Position numbers and translations under genes: made by a program
DNA from: Candidatus Nitrosopumilus sp.
GTDB taxonomy: Archaea; Thermoproteota; Nitrososphaeria; Nitrososphaerales; Nitrosopumilaceae
DNA: 64,000 bases
Assembly: GCA_016125975.1 (NCBI GenBank)
Contig: JAEFCZ010000003.1
Location: 17,052 to 81,051 of the forward strand
Direction: 5' to 3'
The notes under the pieces: model-generated
Databases searched by the model: none
What the model was told of the DNA's origin: nothing
What the model saw: only the letters and a program-made list of their open reading frames with translations
Shown here: positions 1-9,961 of the stretch, piece by piece
Layout of the letters: every line of letters begins with the position of its first letter
Numbering within the stretch: the first letter of the stretch is position 1

Positions 1-2
1 CT

Positions 3-251
3 GTCAGACGAAAAGTTCAGAAAGTAATTGATGGCGATACCTTTACTGTTCGTAACAGAGTTGGTGGGTCACAATACATACGTGTTGCAGGAGTCAATGC
101 ACCTGAAAAAGGACAACGTGGATATGCCTCAGCAAAGAAAGATCTTTCTAAACTCAAAGGTAAGACTGTCACATTAAGACCTAAGGCTAAATCATATGGA
201 AGAACTGTAGCAGATGTCATCTACAAACGAAAGAAGTTGAGAGACAAATAA
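3..251 (+). CDS. Thermonuclease (SNase-like) family protein, 5'-truncated by window edge
   Basis: Frame 3 reads VRRKVQKVIDGDTFTVRN...IRVAGVNAPEKGQRGYASAKKDLSKLKGKTVTLRPKAKSYGRTVADVIYKRKKLRDK*, with SNase signature DGDTF...R..GV.APE. Confidence 0.85.
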   Translation, partial: VRRKVQKVIDGDTFTVRNRVGGSQYIRVAGVNAPEKGQRGYASAKKDLSKLKGKTVTLRPKAKSYGRTVADVIYKRKKLRDK

Positions 252-252
252 C

Positions 253-720
253 ATGGCCAGTTTGAACATGAGTGGTCCATTTCCTTTTTCAAACTTAGGA
301 ATAAACAACGCTGTCAAAAGAAATAAAATTGGAAATTATGCACTTGGTTCTGCAAATCAAGATGGAACTTTAAGAGTTGGGTATGTAGGGAGATCTGATA
401 ATGACTTGAATGCAGAATTAAAACAAAGATTACAAACCCACAATTATTCTAGTTTCAAAGCAAGTTATGCTATTTCGCCTAAAGCAGCATATGAAAAAGA
501 ATGCAAAAACTATCATGATTTTGGAGGAAACAAATCTCTGAGTAATGATATTCATCCAGACTATTTCCAAGGACAAATTGAATTATACAAAGCAGCCAAG
601 GCTGCAATAATTTACATTAGTGGTTTTCTAAAAAATACACCCGAATATGATACTGTTATGGAAGATTATAGAAAGAGATCAGAGAAAATCAAAACAATGA
701 CCAGTCAACATTATCTTTAA
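253..720 (+). CDS. Small protein resembling a GIY-YIG-like nuclease domain
   Basis: ORF starts 2 nt after the SNase stop; GNYALG...GYVGRSD...LKQRL...YSSFKASYAISPKAAYEKECKNYHDFGG pattern resembles GIY-YIG proteins. Confidence 0.5.
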   Translation: MASLNMSGPFPFSNLGINNAVKRNKIGNYALGSANQDGTLRVGYVGRSDNDLNAELKQRLQTHNYSSFKASYAISPKAAYEKECKNYHDFGGNKSLSNDIHPDYFQGQIELYKAAKAAIIYISGFLKNTPEYDTVMEDYRKRSEKIKTMTSQHYL

Positions 721-1014
721 ATTGACATGGATCCAATATTAAACAGTGTAAAAGAAACTCTAAAGAAAAATGGATTTGATCCAGAATTTAGAACAAAGTT
801 AACATTTCTATGAAATGAAATCTAATGATGAACTTTGTAAATTTGTAATCATCCTAAATTATGGCATATGTAACTAATCGTTTCCAATCATGTAAACAAA
901 ATGGCTGTAAATGTACAATTAGATATGATTTGTAAATTTAAGCCTAAATTTCTTGTTTATATGGTAAATATCTACCATAGAAACCACTTTATCTTTAAAC
1001 GATTTTTTTGATTT

Positions 1015-1809
1015 GTGGATTTTAAAAATAGATCTGTATTAATTACTGGTGCCTCATCTGGAATTGGAAAACAAACAGCAATTGAATTTGCAAAATTAGG
1101 TTCTAACATAATTCTAGTTGCAAGAAGAAAAGAAAAACTAGATGAACTTGCAAGTGAATTAGAAAAATTCAATGTATCTATTCTTGTTTGTCAGTGTGAC
1201 GTATCAAATAAAGAACAAGTAAAAGAAATGTCAAAAACTGTTTTAGAAAAATTTAACTCTATTGATGTATTAGTAAATAATGCAGGTTTTGCAATATATG
1301 GTTCTGTCAAAGATCTATCTATTGATGAAATAGAGTCTCAAATGGAGACTAATTATTTCGGAATGATGTATTGCATTAAAAATTTCCTTCCATTAATGTT
1401 GAAGAAAAAATCTGGTCATATTGTTAACGTTGCTTCAGTTGCAGCAAGCTTTGGCCTTCCTGGAATTGCCTCTTACTGTGCATCAAAATTTGCAATGTTG
1501 GGATTCTCTGAGGGTCTCAAGCATGAACTAAAAGATACTGGAGTAGGAATAACCGTAGTCAGTCCGATAATGGTTAGAACTGATTTCTTTGATCACCCTT
1601 CTTTTGAAAAAATGCCAAAATATTCTCCTAGATCACTTAGTTCTAAAACAGTTGCAAAAGCAATTGTAAAAGCAGCAAATTCTTCTAGATTGGAAATTAT
1701 AGTTCCTTCTGTAGTGAGAAGTGCTGTTTGGTTAAAACACACATTTCCTTATTTCATAAACCCGATCTTAGGAAAATCTTTCAAAAAACAATTGGATTCT
1801 ATAGAATAA
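1015..1809 (+). CDS. Short-chain dehydrogenase/reductase (SDR)
   Basis: TGASSGIGK, NNAG, YCASK motifs; GTG start. Confidence 0.9.
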   Translation: MDFKNRSVLITGASSGIGKQTAIEFAKLGSNIILVARRKEKLDELASELEKFNVSILVCQCDVSNKEQVKEMSKTVLEKFNSIDVLVNNAGFAIYGSVKDLSIDEIESQMETNYFGMMYCIKNFLPLMLKKKSGHIVNVASVAASFGLPGIASYCASKFAMLGFSEGLKHELKDTGVGITVVSPIMVRTDFFDHPSFEKMPKYSPRSLSSKTVAKAIVKAANSSRLEIIVPSVVRSAVWLKHTFPYFINPILGKSFKKQLDSIE

Positions 1810-1817
1810 TTCTAGAT

Positions 1818-2222
1818 TTACTCTTCAGCACCATCATCTTCGGCTTCACCTGAGCCTACATCTAATAATTCAAGTGACTTTAAATCAAATTGGTAAATTG
1901 CATTCATTTCAATCTCTTTTTCTTTTTCCAAGTATTCTGAGACTTTTTTGCTTAGTGGTGCTTTATGTTGGTCAAAAACAAATTCGTATACTTCTCCTTT
2001 TAACAAATCATCCATCTTGATATTTTTTGGAACATCCATAGTTACTATGTGTCTGCCATCTTCTACAGCATCATACAACTGAGTATCAATTTTGTTGTCT
2101 TCGTAATAGAATTCTAAAATATATCCAGATTTTTTTAGTTCTTTAGGTTTCTTAAATTTTGCATTCTGAATTTCATCTGTAACCCACTCAGGAATCTCAT
2201 CTTCTTTCTTCTTTTTTACCAT
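1818..2222 (-). CDS. Conserved hypothetical acidic/lysine-rich protein
   Basis: Intact 134-aa ORF, likely cotranscribed with the zinc-ribbon gene at 2235-2549. Confidence 0.6.
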   Translation of the reverse strand: MVKKKKEDEIPEWVTDEIQNAKFKKPKELKKSGYILEFYYEDNKIDTQLYDAVEDGRHIVTMDVPKNIKMDDLLKGEVYEFVFDQHKAPLSKKVSEYLEKEKEIEMNAIYQFDLKSLELLDVGSGEAEDDGAEE

Positions 2223-2234
2223 AGTAAAATCACT

Positions 2235-2549
2235 CTAGTTTTCTGCTTTTTCTTTTTTACTTTTTGACCACCATTCTAGATAGTCATCATGTTTATCATC
2301 ACGTGTTCTTTCTTTTTGATTTAGTTTGAATCTGATATCTGAAATCTCTTCTCTTGTAGCATATAGACCACATCGTTTACAGATAAAGTGTCTTCTATTT
2401 TTTTCATCCATTTTCATTGGAATGTCAATTTCATCAAATAATTTGAATAATGCGTCTCTACTTCTGTCTTCTTCTTCTGGAAAATCTTCTATGTACTTTG
2501 CTTCAATCTTCTTTTTCTCTCTTGATGTACATTCTGGACAGTTAGGCAC
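2235..2549 (-). CDS. Zinc-ribbon protein (two CxxC pairs)
   Basis: CPEC...CKRCG in a 104-aa ORF. Confidence 0.6.
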   Translation of the reverse strand: MPNCPECTSREKKKIEAKYIEDFPEEEDRSRDALFKLFDEIDIPMKMDEKNRRHFICKRCGLYATREEISDIRFKLNQKERTRDDKHDDYLEWWSKSKKEKAEN

Positions 2550-2608
2550 TGATGATTTGGCTTAATTTTTTCCATAAAAGCGTTCCCACATTGTTAATTG
2601 ATCGATAT

Positions 2609-2678
2609 CATCTGACACGCGGATTTTTTCATCATCCCTTTCGGTCCGTTCGCCCATCGAAATCCCGCGTGCCAGATG
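2609..2678 (-). ncRNA. Candidate structured RNA (GC-rich long stem-loop)
   Basis: CATCTGACACGCGG-ATTT (2609-2626) pairs with AAATCCCGCGTGCCAGATG (2660-2678); about 17 pairs plus one bulge. The one A:C mismatch on + becomes G:U on -, favouring the minus strand. Confidence 0.55.
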
Positions 2679-2701
2679 AGCGAAATTCTAAAAATAATGT
2701 A

Positions 2702-3937
2702 TTATCTCTTTTCCTCTAAGGTCTGAGCAGCAATCTTTGCTGAATTTTCAGCCCCATTTGGGACAAAATTCTTTGAAAATTCACTTAATTTCCCTTCAAA
2801 TTCCTCATAATTTTCTTTAATTTTGAAAATCCCTTCAATTACCTGCTTTGTTTTTGTGGCTAACACTCCTAAATTCTTCTCTTGAGCCCATCTGATATTG
2901 TTAGTGTGCTCATCATAGATGGGAATTCCAATAATTGGTTTTGACTTTCCACCCATTATTTCACCCATTACAGTATGGGAACCATTTACTACTGCATATT
3001 TGCATTCATTCAACACTGTATCTTTTTCTTGTTCTGAAAGAAATCCGATATCAATTTGAATCCAATCTATTTTTTTGTCTAAAGCATCAGAGATGGAATA
3101 CTTTTTTCCATCCTTTCCAATCACAACATCAATTTCTGGATCATTTCTTGCATGAGAAACGATTCGTTTTTCACTTTTCATTTCATCTTGATGAAAGACT
3201 TCTTCATATCTCTGACCAGTTCCATCATTAGTTGATTTGTTACCTGTTCTCATCCAGTAACTAAATTCATTATTTTTAATTAATTTTTCAAGATCAGAAC
3301 TTTCTTCTCTGTTTATCTTTTTACTATTAGTAAAGTGTCCCACATAAATTACCTTATCCTTAGCTTCGTTTATGAAATTTAGATTATATTCACACATTGT
3401 ATAAGGTGGTGGGGAATCAGCAACAAGAATTTTTGATGCTTTTAAAATCTGTTTTGCAACAAAAATTAATGATGGATACAAATATGATCTAGAACTGTAT
3501 AACTTTGGTCTAAATTGATTTGTTATGAATAGACTAGGTATGTTTCTGTTTCTTGCTAAAATATTTGAACCCATATCTCCATCATTAATTACCAAATCAA
3601 ATTTTTCTCTATTGTAGAGCTTTCTTTCTTCTCTAAGATAGTTTGCAATTTGTCTAACTAGTGGGGGATTTTTTGATATTGGTAATAACAAATTCATTAA
3701 TGACATTGAAACACTTGGACCGAATTTTCCATCAATTGGAGTTGGCATTAAAATTTCATGAATTTTTTCTCTTTGGTCTGGAAATTTTTTCAATAATTTT
3801 TCATAAACATGATCTTTGCTTGAAAAATGAACCTCAAAATCTTCTTTGATGTGATCTTCAAGTATTTCATTTAATCTCATCATTCTAGAATAATGGCCAC
3901 TTCCCCATGGGTAGATGAATTCTCCTATTTTGAGCAC
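2702..3937 (-). CDS. Glycosyltransferase (MurG/MGT-like GT-B)
   Basis: GSGHYSRMMRL N-terminus and VNGSHTVMGEIMGGKSKPIIGIPIYDEHTNN C-terminal donor-site pattern. Confidence 0.7.
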   Translation of the reverse strand: MLKIGEFIYPWGSGHYSRMMRLNEILEDHIKEDFEVHFSSKDHVYEKLLKKFPDQREKIHEILMPTPIDGKFGPSVSMSLMNLLLPISKNPPLVRQIANYLREERKLYNREKFDLVINDGDMGSNILARNRNIPSLFITNQFRPKLYSSRSYLYPSLIFVAKQILKASKILVADSPPPYTMCEYNLNFINEAKDKVIYVGHFTNSKKINREESSDLEKLIKNNEFSYWMRTGNKSTNDGTGQRYEEVFHQDEMKSEKRIVSHARNDPEIDVVIGKDGKKYSISDALDKKIDWIQIDIGFLSEQEKDTVLNECKYAVVNGSHTVMGEIMGGKSKPIIGIPIYDEHTNNIRWAQEKNLGVLATKTKQVIEGIFKIKENYEEFEGKLSEFSKNFVPNGAENSAKIAAQTLEEKR

Positions 3938-3967
3938 ATATTGAAACCAAATATGCCGTTTAAATTC

Positions 3968-5083
3968 TCAGTGATTTTCTTCTAATGAATCTAAAATATC
4001 GTGAACATTGTTTGGTCCAGCCTGAACAGAGATCATCTTTTTTGTTTTAAGAGCATTTTTAACCTCTTTTTTTGCAAAAGATGGAATTTCGTTGGAATTA
4101 ATAATAATAATTTTCTCTAATTTTTTGATATTTCTCTCTAATCCAATTTCTTTTGCGTCATCAAACAAACTTGTATCAACCCCAGATAATGGAACTAATG
4201 GAATTTTTTTCCTTGTAAATACTAGGTTTAATGCATTATCTAGAAAATCTGATGAAAATACGAGTGGTGATAAAGCTAATGATATTCTCTTATTTGAAAA
4301 TTGTAACATTATTTCTAAAATTGAATTTACATATATCAAATAATTTTTGATTCCATTAGGATTAATTTTTAGATGAAAGAATTCTAATTCAATTTTTTCT
4401 TGTACTAGTCTGGGAATAATTTGGTTGATAACTTTGACTAAATTCATCAATTCTGATTTTTGTCTATAACAAACTATTACTTTTGTATCATAACCTTGTT
4501 TTATTGTCTCATAACAAGAAACTGCAGATAATTCATCGTATACTGCACAAACTGTCTTTTTAGTTTGGGATTGATATGGAATTCCTCCTTTTCCTTTGTC
4601 TGAAAATATACAGATGTATGCATTATTTTTTGTTAGATACGTATACAATAACTTGTCATAATCTTGATCAGTTCCTGGATGTGCACCTAGTTTTGATTTT
4701 TTTTCTATAATATTTGATGTTGCAGCAATCTCTACATCTTTTGTGAGAAATCCTTTTGATGTTCCTTCAACTCTAACTAGAAATTTTTCACCTTTTAGGA
4801 GTAGATTGCCTCCTATAGATGTAATTTCTGAAACAATATCTTGAAAATCATTTCTTATTTGTCTTGCAATTGCAATCTCTTTTATTCCAAAAAGCATATT
4901 GATTGCAGATGATGCAAATACAGGATCATTGGCATCAACTAGAATAATCTCTCCATCGCGCTTTACTGATTTGAACTGTTGATTTTTTATCTTGAGAATT
5001 TTTTTAATATTTGAAATTAATTGTGGAATTTTGTTTTTTGAAAATATAGTTGGAAAAACTACGACATATGACGTTTCATCCAT
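3968..5083 (-). CDS. THUMP domain ThiI-like protein lacking the PP-loop
   Basis: FLVRVEGTSKGFL...KLGAHPGTDQDYDKLLYTYL...ICIFSDKGKGGIPYQSQ matches a ThiI-type THUMP region; start adjusted to MDETSYVVV. Confidence 0.65.
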   Translation of the reverse strand: MDETSYVVVFPTIFSKNKIPQLISNIKKILKIKNQQFKSVKRDGEIILVDANDPVFASSAINMLFGIKEIAIARQIRNDFQDIVSEITSIGGNLLLKGEKFLVRVEGTSKGFLTKDVEIAATSNIIEKKSKLGAHPGTDQDYDKLLYTYLTKNNAYICIFSDKGKGGIPYQSQTKKTVCAVYDELSAVSCYETIKQGYDTKVIVCYRQKSELMNLVKVINQIIPRLVQEKIELEFFHLKINPNGIKNYLIYVNSILEIMLQFSNKRISLALSPLVFSSDFLDNALNLVFTRKKIPLVPLSGVDTSLFDDAKEIGLERNIKKLEKIIIINSNEIPSFAKKEVKNALKTKKMISVQAGPNNVHDILDSLEENH

Positions 5084-5167
5084 ATTTTCTATTTGAAAAT
5101 CTACTTGTTTATAATTTAGGACAAAACTTCGGGTAATCAATATAAAACAAACACTCCAAGTGAATAT

Positions 5168-5893
5168 GTGACTAGATTTACACAAGAGCAAGTAGATAAT
5201 CTTAATTCAAAGATAAAGACTGCAGAAGAGGCACTTGAATGGGCATCAGATAACCTTCATCCTAAAGTTGCAAAAGCTTCTAGCTTTGGTGCTGAAGATG
5301 CAGTTGTTATGGGTATGATGTTAAAAATTAACCCAAAATTTAGATTCTTTACATTAGATACAGGAAGATTACCTCAAGAGACATATGATATCATGGATAT
5401 CTTGAGAAAAAAATATAATATTACAATTGAAGTTCTATTTCCTGATACTAAAGAGATAGAAGATATGGTAAAAGAAAAAGGACTAAACTTATTCTATGAA
5501 AGCGTTGAAAACAGGAAACTCTGCTGTGAAATACGCAAAGTACATCCAATGAATAAAATGTTGAATACTCTTGATGGATGGATTACTGGATTAAGACGAG
5601 AACAGACCAAAATTCGAGGAGACGTGACAATGTTCCAGCTAGACGATAGTCATGGTGGTATTCTAAAGATTAATCCAATAATTGATTGGTCATGGGATCA
5701 AATTCAAGAATATATAAAAAAACATGATTTGCCTTACAATAGCCTTCTTGACAAAGGCTATCCTAGCATAGGCTGTGAACCTTGTACTAGACCAATAAAG
5801 CCTGGAGAAGATATCAGAGCCGGTAGATGGTGGTGGGAACAAGGAGAACACAAAGAATGTGGCCTTCATATAGAGCGTAAAAGAGTGGATTAG
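5168..5893 (+). CDS. cysH: Adenylyl-/phosphoadenylyl-sulfate reductase
   Basis: [11 protein letters not shown]-loop, [12 protein letters not shown] and GCEPCTRP...KECGLH motifs; GTG start. Confidence 0.93.
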   Translation: MTRFTQEQVDNLNSKIKTAEEALEWASDNLHPKVAKASSFGAEDAVVMGMMLKINPKFRFFTLDTGRLPQETYDIMDILRKKYNITIEVLFPDTKEIEDMVKEKGLNLFYESVENRKLCCEIRKVHPMNKMLNTLDGWITGLRREQTKIRGDVTMFQLDDSHGGILKINPIIDWSWDQIQEYIKKHDLPYNSLLDKGYPSIGCEPCTRPIKPGEDIRAGRWWWEQGEHKECGLHIERKRVD

Positions 5894-5894
5894 T

Positions 5895-7037
5895 ATGTCA
5901 GAAAACGGTTCAATCAAACCCCATGGTGGAGTATTAGTTAACAGAATTACAAATGTTGATCCTACTGGATTATTCTCAATTACAATATCAGAAGACCTTG
6001 CAAATGATGTTGAAAATATTGCAGATGGAATTTTTAGTCCCTTGGAGGGATTTTTGAGTCAACAAGACTTTGAGAGTGTTGTATCCCGAGGAAGATTAGC
6101 AAATGATCTGGCATGGACTATTCCAATTGTACTAGATGTTGATGAACAAACAGGTTCTAAAATGAAAGAATCAGGCAAAGTTCTATTACAAAACCCACAA
6201 GGCGTTGGTGTTGCAGTTTTAAATGTAGAAGAAGTCTACACATTTGATAAAGAAAAAACATCTCAAGGAATCTATGGTACAACTGACTCTTCTCATCCAG
6301 GTGTTGCAAAGACAATGTCGATGAAAGATTATCTTGTTTCAGGAAAGATTGACTATATCCAGAGACCTGAAGATTCAGAGATTAGAAAATATAGATTAAC
6401 ACCAAAACAAACTAGAGAAGCATTTGAACAAGCTGGATGGAAAACTATCTGTGCATTTCAAACAAGAAATCCACCACATGTAGCACATGAGATGCTACAA
6501 AAGACATCCATTACAACCAGAGATGGAGTATTTGTTAACCCAATTATTGGAAAGAAAAAATCTGGTGACTTTGTTGATGAAGTTATTGTAAAATGTTATG
6601 AAACCATGATAAAATCATACTATCCAGAAAACAGATGTCGTCTTGGAACTTTACACACTGAGATGAAGTATGCTGGACCAAAAGAAGCAATCCATCATGC
6701 AATTATGAGAAAAAACTATGGTTGTACTCACATAATCATTGGTAGAGATCATGCAGGAGTTGGAAAATTCTATGAACCATTTGCAGCACAAGAAATTTTT
6801 TCAGATTATCCTGAACTTGATATTTCTCCAGTGTTCTTCCCACCATTCTTCTATTGTAGAAAATGTCTTACATACACAACTCCAAAGGCATGTCCACATG
6901 GTAATGATGATAAAGAGCAGATTAGTGGAACTGCATTAAGAGAAATGATTCAAAATGGGCAAGCACCTTCTGAATTTATTCTAAGACCAGAAGTTGCACA
7001 AGTAATCTTGAATCACCCAAAGCCTTTTGTTGATTAG
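5895..7037 (+). CDS. sat: Sulfate adenylyltransferase (ATP sulfurylase)
   Basis: [27 protein letters not shown] motifs. Confidence 0.95.
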   Translation: MSENGSIKPHGGVLVNRITNVDPTGLFSITISEDLANDVENIADGIFSPLEGFLSQQDFESVVSRGRLANDLAWTIPIVLDVDEQTGSKMKESGKVLLQNPQGVGVAVLNVEEVYTFDKEKTSQGIYGTTDSSHPGVAKTMSMKDYLVSGKIDYIQRPEDSEIRKYRLTPKQTREAFEQAGWKTICAFQTRNPPHVAHEMLQKTSITTRDGVFVNPIIGKKKSGDFVDEVIVKCYETMIKSYYPENRCRLGTLHTEMKYAGPKEAIHHAIMRKNYGCTHIIIGRDHAGVGKFYEPFAAQEIFSDYPELDISPVFFPPFFYCRKCLTYTTPKACPHGNDDKEQISGTALREMIQNGQAPSEFILRPEVAQVILNHPKPFVD

Positions 7038-7068
7038 ATATTTATTCAATCGGACTTGCACTAGCTCA

Positions 7069-7734
7069 ATGAGATATCTATTTGCAATAATTTTACTTTC
7101 TGGAATTTTTATTAATCCTGCATTTGCCCAAGAGGTAAATCCATCATTAATGATTGATACAATAGAGATTCCAGCTGAAGAATTTAACAGAGTTTTACGA
7201 GACGCACCAATTATTCCACTAGATGATGTTCATGCAGTAAGTTGGCAAGTAACAATTGATAACAATCTCCTTTATGCAAATCCTGATGGAAATGCAGTCT
7301 TTAGGCTCTATGATGCTAATTTTGAAGATGAATTCATTGAAGTAGGAATGGGATCAATTCCTGACAACAAGTTCTGGGTTGCAGTACAGACTCCAAAAGA
7401 AGGATACATTGTAGTTCATAGTGATTTGGAAAGAGGATGGTATCCACAAGCAAAATCAATCATATCGTTTACTGATAGAGCAGGACTTACTGTAAATAAT
7501 GGAGCAAGAATTGTAGTTACCAATTTAGATATTGGTGAATTTGCAATTGGTTCTTACTCTGTACATGGAATGGAGGGTTCCACTGATCCCCCAGCAGTCA
7601 ATTCCGGTAGTTTAGTTTTAGAATTTTTATCAGGTGATCCTTCAAAAAATGAATTTGCAATGTTTCCATTCTATGTTGCAGCAGGTATTGGAGTTATAGT
7701 TGGAGTGTTATTCTTAACTAAGAAACGTTCTTAG
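7069..7734 (+). CDS. Secreted or membrane-anchored protein with signal peptide and C-terminal TM helix
   Basis: MRYLFAIILLSGIFINPAFAQ signal; C-terminal FYVAAGIGVIVGVLFLTKKRS anchor. Confidence 0.7.
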   Translation: MRYLFAIILLSGIFINPAFAQEVNPSLMIDTIEIPAEEFNRVLRDAPIIPLDDVHAVSWQVTIDNNLLYANPDGNAVFRLYDANFEDEFIEVGMGSIPDNKFWVAVQTPKEGYIVVHSDLERGWYPQAKSIISFTDRAGLTVNNGARIVVTNLDIGEFAIGSYSVHGMEGSTDPPAVNSGSLVLEFLSGDPSKNEFAMFPFYVAAGIGVIVGVLFLTKKRS

Positions 7735-8392
7735 ATTTGTAAAATTTACAACTTCTTTTAATCTTGCAGACATCACACATTGGAGAGATTGGTTTGCAGA
7801 TATTTTGACCATACATTACAAAAGTATCATTGATATCGATCCAGAATTTCTTATCTACTTTTCTCATTAACTCTTGTTCTGTTTCTTCAGGATTTTTTGT
7901 TTCAACTAATCCTAGTCTGTTTGAAATTCTATGAACATGAATATCAACTGGAATTGCTGGTTTTTCAAACGCATAAACTAGGACACAGTTTGCAGTTTTT
8001 CTTCCTACTCCTGGTAATTGTATTAGAATATCTAGATCTTCAGGTACTTTACCCTTGTATTTTGAATTAATTATTTTTGCAACTTCAATAATTCTTTTAG
8101 ATTTTACATGATAGAAACCAATTGGTTTTATTATTTTTTCAATATCTTTTAATTTAGCATTTGCAAGCTGTTTTGGATTTTTGTACTTTGAAAATAATAT
8201 TTTGACTACTTTGGTTGTACTCTCATCTTTTGTTCTAGCTGAAAGAATAGTTCCTATCAAAATACTAAATGGACCCGTTTCAGCATCATGAAGATCTCTT
8301 AATGCAGTTATTCGTGGCGTCTTTACGGAATTCATCGTATCCATCATTTTACTTAGAATTTTTTCCATTTTCATATGAGAAACTACGTACAA
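7718..8392 (-). CDS. nth: Endonuclease III
   Basis: LPGVGRKTANCVL HhH and C-terminal CKPISPMCDVCKIKRSC [4Fe-4S] cluster. Confidence 0.93.
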   Translation of the reverse strand: MYVVSHMKMEKILSKMMDTMNSVKTPRITALRDLHDAETGPFSILIGTILSARTKDESTTKVVKILFSKYKNPKQLANAKLKDIEKIIKPIGFYHVKSKRIIEVAKIINSKYKGKVPEDLDILIQLPGVGRKTANCVLVYAFEKPAIPVDIHVHRISNRLGLVETKNPEETEQELMRKVDKKFWIDINDTFVMYGQNICKPISPMCDVCKIKRSCKFYKSKNVS

Positions 8393-8423
8393 GTATTATA
8401 ACTGTAAATCCAAATCATTTTCA

Positions 8424-9578
8424 TTGGAACTAACTAGAGAAGAAGAATCGGCACTAAAAGGAGAACAGGGTGAAATTATGCAAATGGCATATAGAATTCT
8501 TGTTGCTACTGGTGAGGCAACAGATGCTGAAAAACTAGTCCCAATCGAATGGACTCACCTTTCAGGAGTAAATTACAACACAATAGGTGATGCCGGAGAA
8601 GAATTTCTTTCTAGTATTAGCAAAAATGCTAGAGTCAAAGTAAAAACCACTTTGAATCCCATGGGATTTGATATTGATAATGTGTCTGATTATGGATTAG
8701 ATGAGAATTTTATTTCAAAACAACTTTCTATTAGAAATTCATATGAAACGATGGGCGTAATTCCGTCTTTTTCGTGTATTCCTTACGAAATTTTTGATAT
8801 TCCAAAAGATGGAACTCAAGTTGCATTTGCAGAAAGTAATGCTGCAATTCATGCAAATTCTTATGATAACTTGAAAACAAACAAAGAAAGTGCATTTAGT
8901 GCTTTGGCTAGTGCATTAACTGGAAAAAGCCCATACTCTTCATTACGAAAAGAAGATTCAGCAAATATTACAATTAGAATGAATGTAGATAATCCCGATG
9001 AGTTAACATATGGAATGTTGGGATTTTTTGCAGGCAAAGTAGGTGATATTTCTGTAAATATTTCTGGTTTAGGTAAGATGGATAATCGTCAATGTAAAGC
9101 AATGTGTGGTGGAATGGGAACGTCTGGTACATGTGCCAAATTTATTTTTGGAGAAGGGGATTCTGATACTGAAAAAATAGATTTTGATGAAAAAGCAATG
9201 CAAAATGTACATGATGAACTAAACACATCTGAAAAAGGTGACATCATTACACTTGGAAGTCCTCAATTAGGACTAGAAGAAATTTCTGAACTTGCTGGAA
9301 AACTGAAGGGACGTTCTTTTGAGAAAAGATGTATGATATTTACTCCAAGAACTGTAAAAGAACAAGCAAGAAAAATTGGTTATACAAATGAACTAGAACG
9401 TGCTGGATGTGAGATTCTTTCTGATTGTTGTACTTGTCTTACACCTTTGATCAACAAAGATAATGTTGATGCTGTTACTACTAACAGCATAAAAGGTGCA
9501 TTTTATTTGAAAAATTCTAACGGCGTTGGTGTAAATCTAAAATCATTGTCACAAATTATAGAAGATGAGACAAGATGA
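8424..9578 (+). CDS. Aconitase X catalytic (large) subunit; candidate phosphomevalonate dehydratase large subunit
   Basis: DUF521-like sequence (SCIPYEIF, FGESNAA-like AFAESNAAIHANS, CMIFTPRTVK, DCCTCLTP). Confidence 0.85.
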   Translation: MELTREEESALKGEQGEIMQMAYRILVATGEATDAEKLVPIEWTHLSGVNYNTIGDAGEEFLSSISKNARVKVKTTLNPMGFDIDNVSDYGLDENFISKQLSIRNSYETMGVIPSFSCIPYEIFDIPKDGTQVAFAESNAAIHANSYDNLKTNKESAFSALASALTGKSPYSSLRKEDSANITIRMNVDNPDELTYGMLGFFAGKVGDISVNISGLGKMDNRQCKAMCGGMGTSGTCAKFIFGEGDSDTEKIDFDEKAMQNVHDELNTSEKGDIITLGSPQLGLEEISELAGKLKGRSFEKRCMIFTPRTVKEQARKIGYTNELERAGCEILSDCCTCLTPLINKDNVDAVTTNSIKGAFYLKNSNGVGVNLKSLSQIIEDETR

Positions 9579-9961
9579 AAGTTCTCGTTTCAGGAAAAAT
9601 CAAAGGTACTGTTTTAAAATCACAAGACGCTATTAATTTTCTAGGTACAGTCGATAAAAAAACTGGAATTATCAGTGACAAGAATCATTCTCTGTATGAA
9701 AAATCAATCAAAGATACAATCCTAGTCTTTCCTTCAGGTGTTGGAAGCAGTGTTGGTGCATACACAATTTATTCCATAAAGTCAAATGATACTGCACCTT
9801 TAGCAATGATTTGTACAAAAGCTGATCTTACAGTTGCTACTGGGTGTGCATTGGCAAATATTCCACTGGTTGTTATTTCTGAAGAAGAATTTTCTTCAAT
9901 TAGTAATGGAATGAAATTAACACTTGATACTGATTCTACTCCTCAAATTCAGTATCAATGA
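9575..9961 (+). CDS. Aconitase X swivel (small) subunit; candidate phosphomevalonate dehydratase small subunit
   Basis: 4-nt overlap with the AcnX large subunit; VFPSGVGSSVGAYTIYSI motif of DUF126. Confidence 0.87.
   Translation: MKVLVSGKIKGTVLKSQDAINFLGTVDKKTGIISDKNHSLYEKSIKDTILVFPSGVGSSVGAYTIYSIKSNDTAPLAMICTKADLTVATGCALANIPLVVISEEEFSSISNGMKLTLDTDSTPQIQYQ

Noticed and set aside
727-812. Short ORF MDPILNSVKETLKKNGFDPEFRTKLTFL*
   Set aside because: 28 codons, no support; may be a gene remnant but cannot be established
2600-2690. Minus-strand GGGAUGAUGA as a box C/D sRNA
   Set aside because: No appropriately placed D (CUGA) box found, and the long perfect stem is not a C/D sRNA feature; kept only as a generic structured RNA
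2935-3231. Plus-strand 98-aa ORF MVLTFHPLFHPLQYGNHLLLHICIHS...
   Set aside because: Antisense of the glycosyltransferase at 2702-3937; low-complexity F/H/L composition
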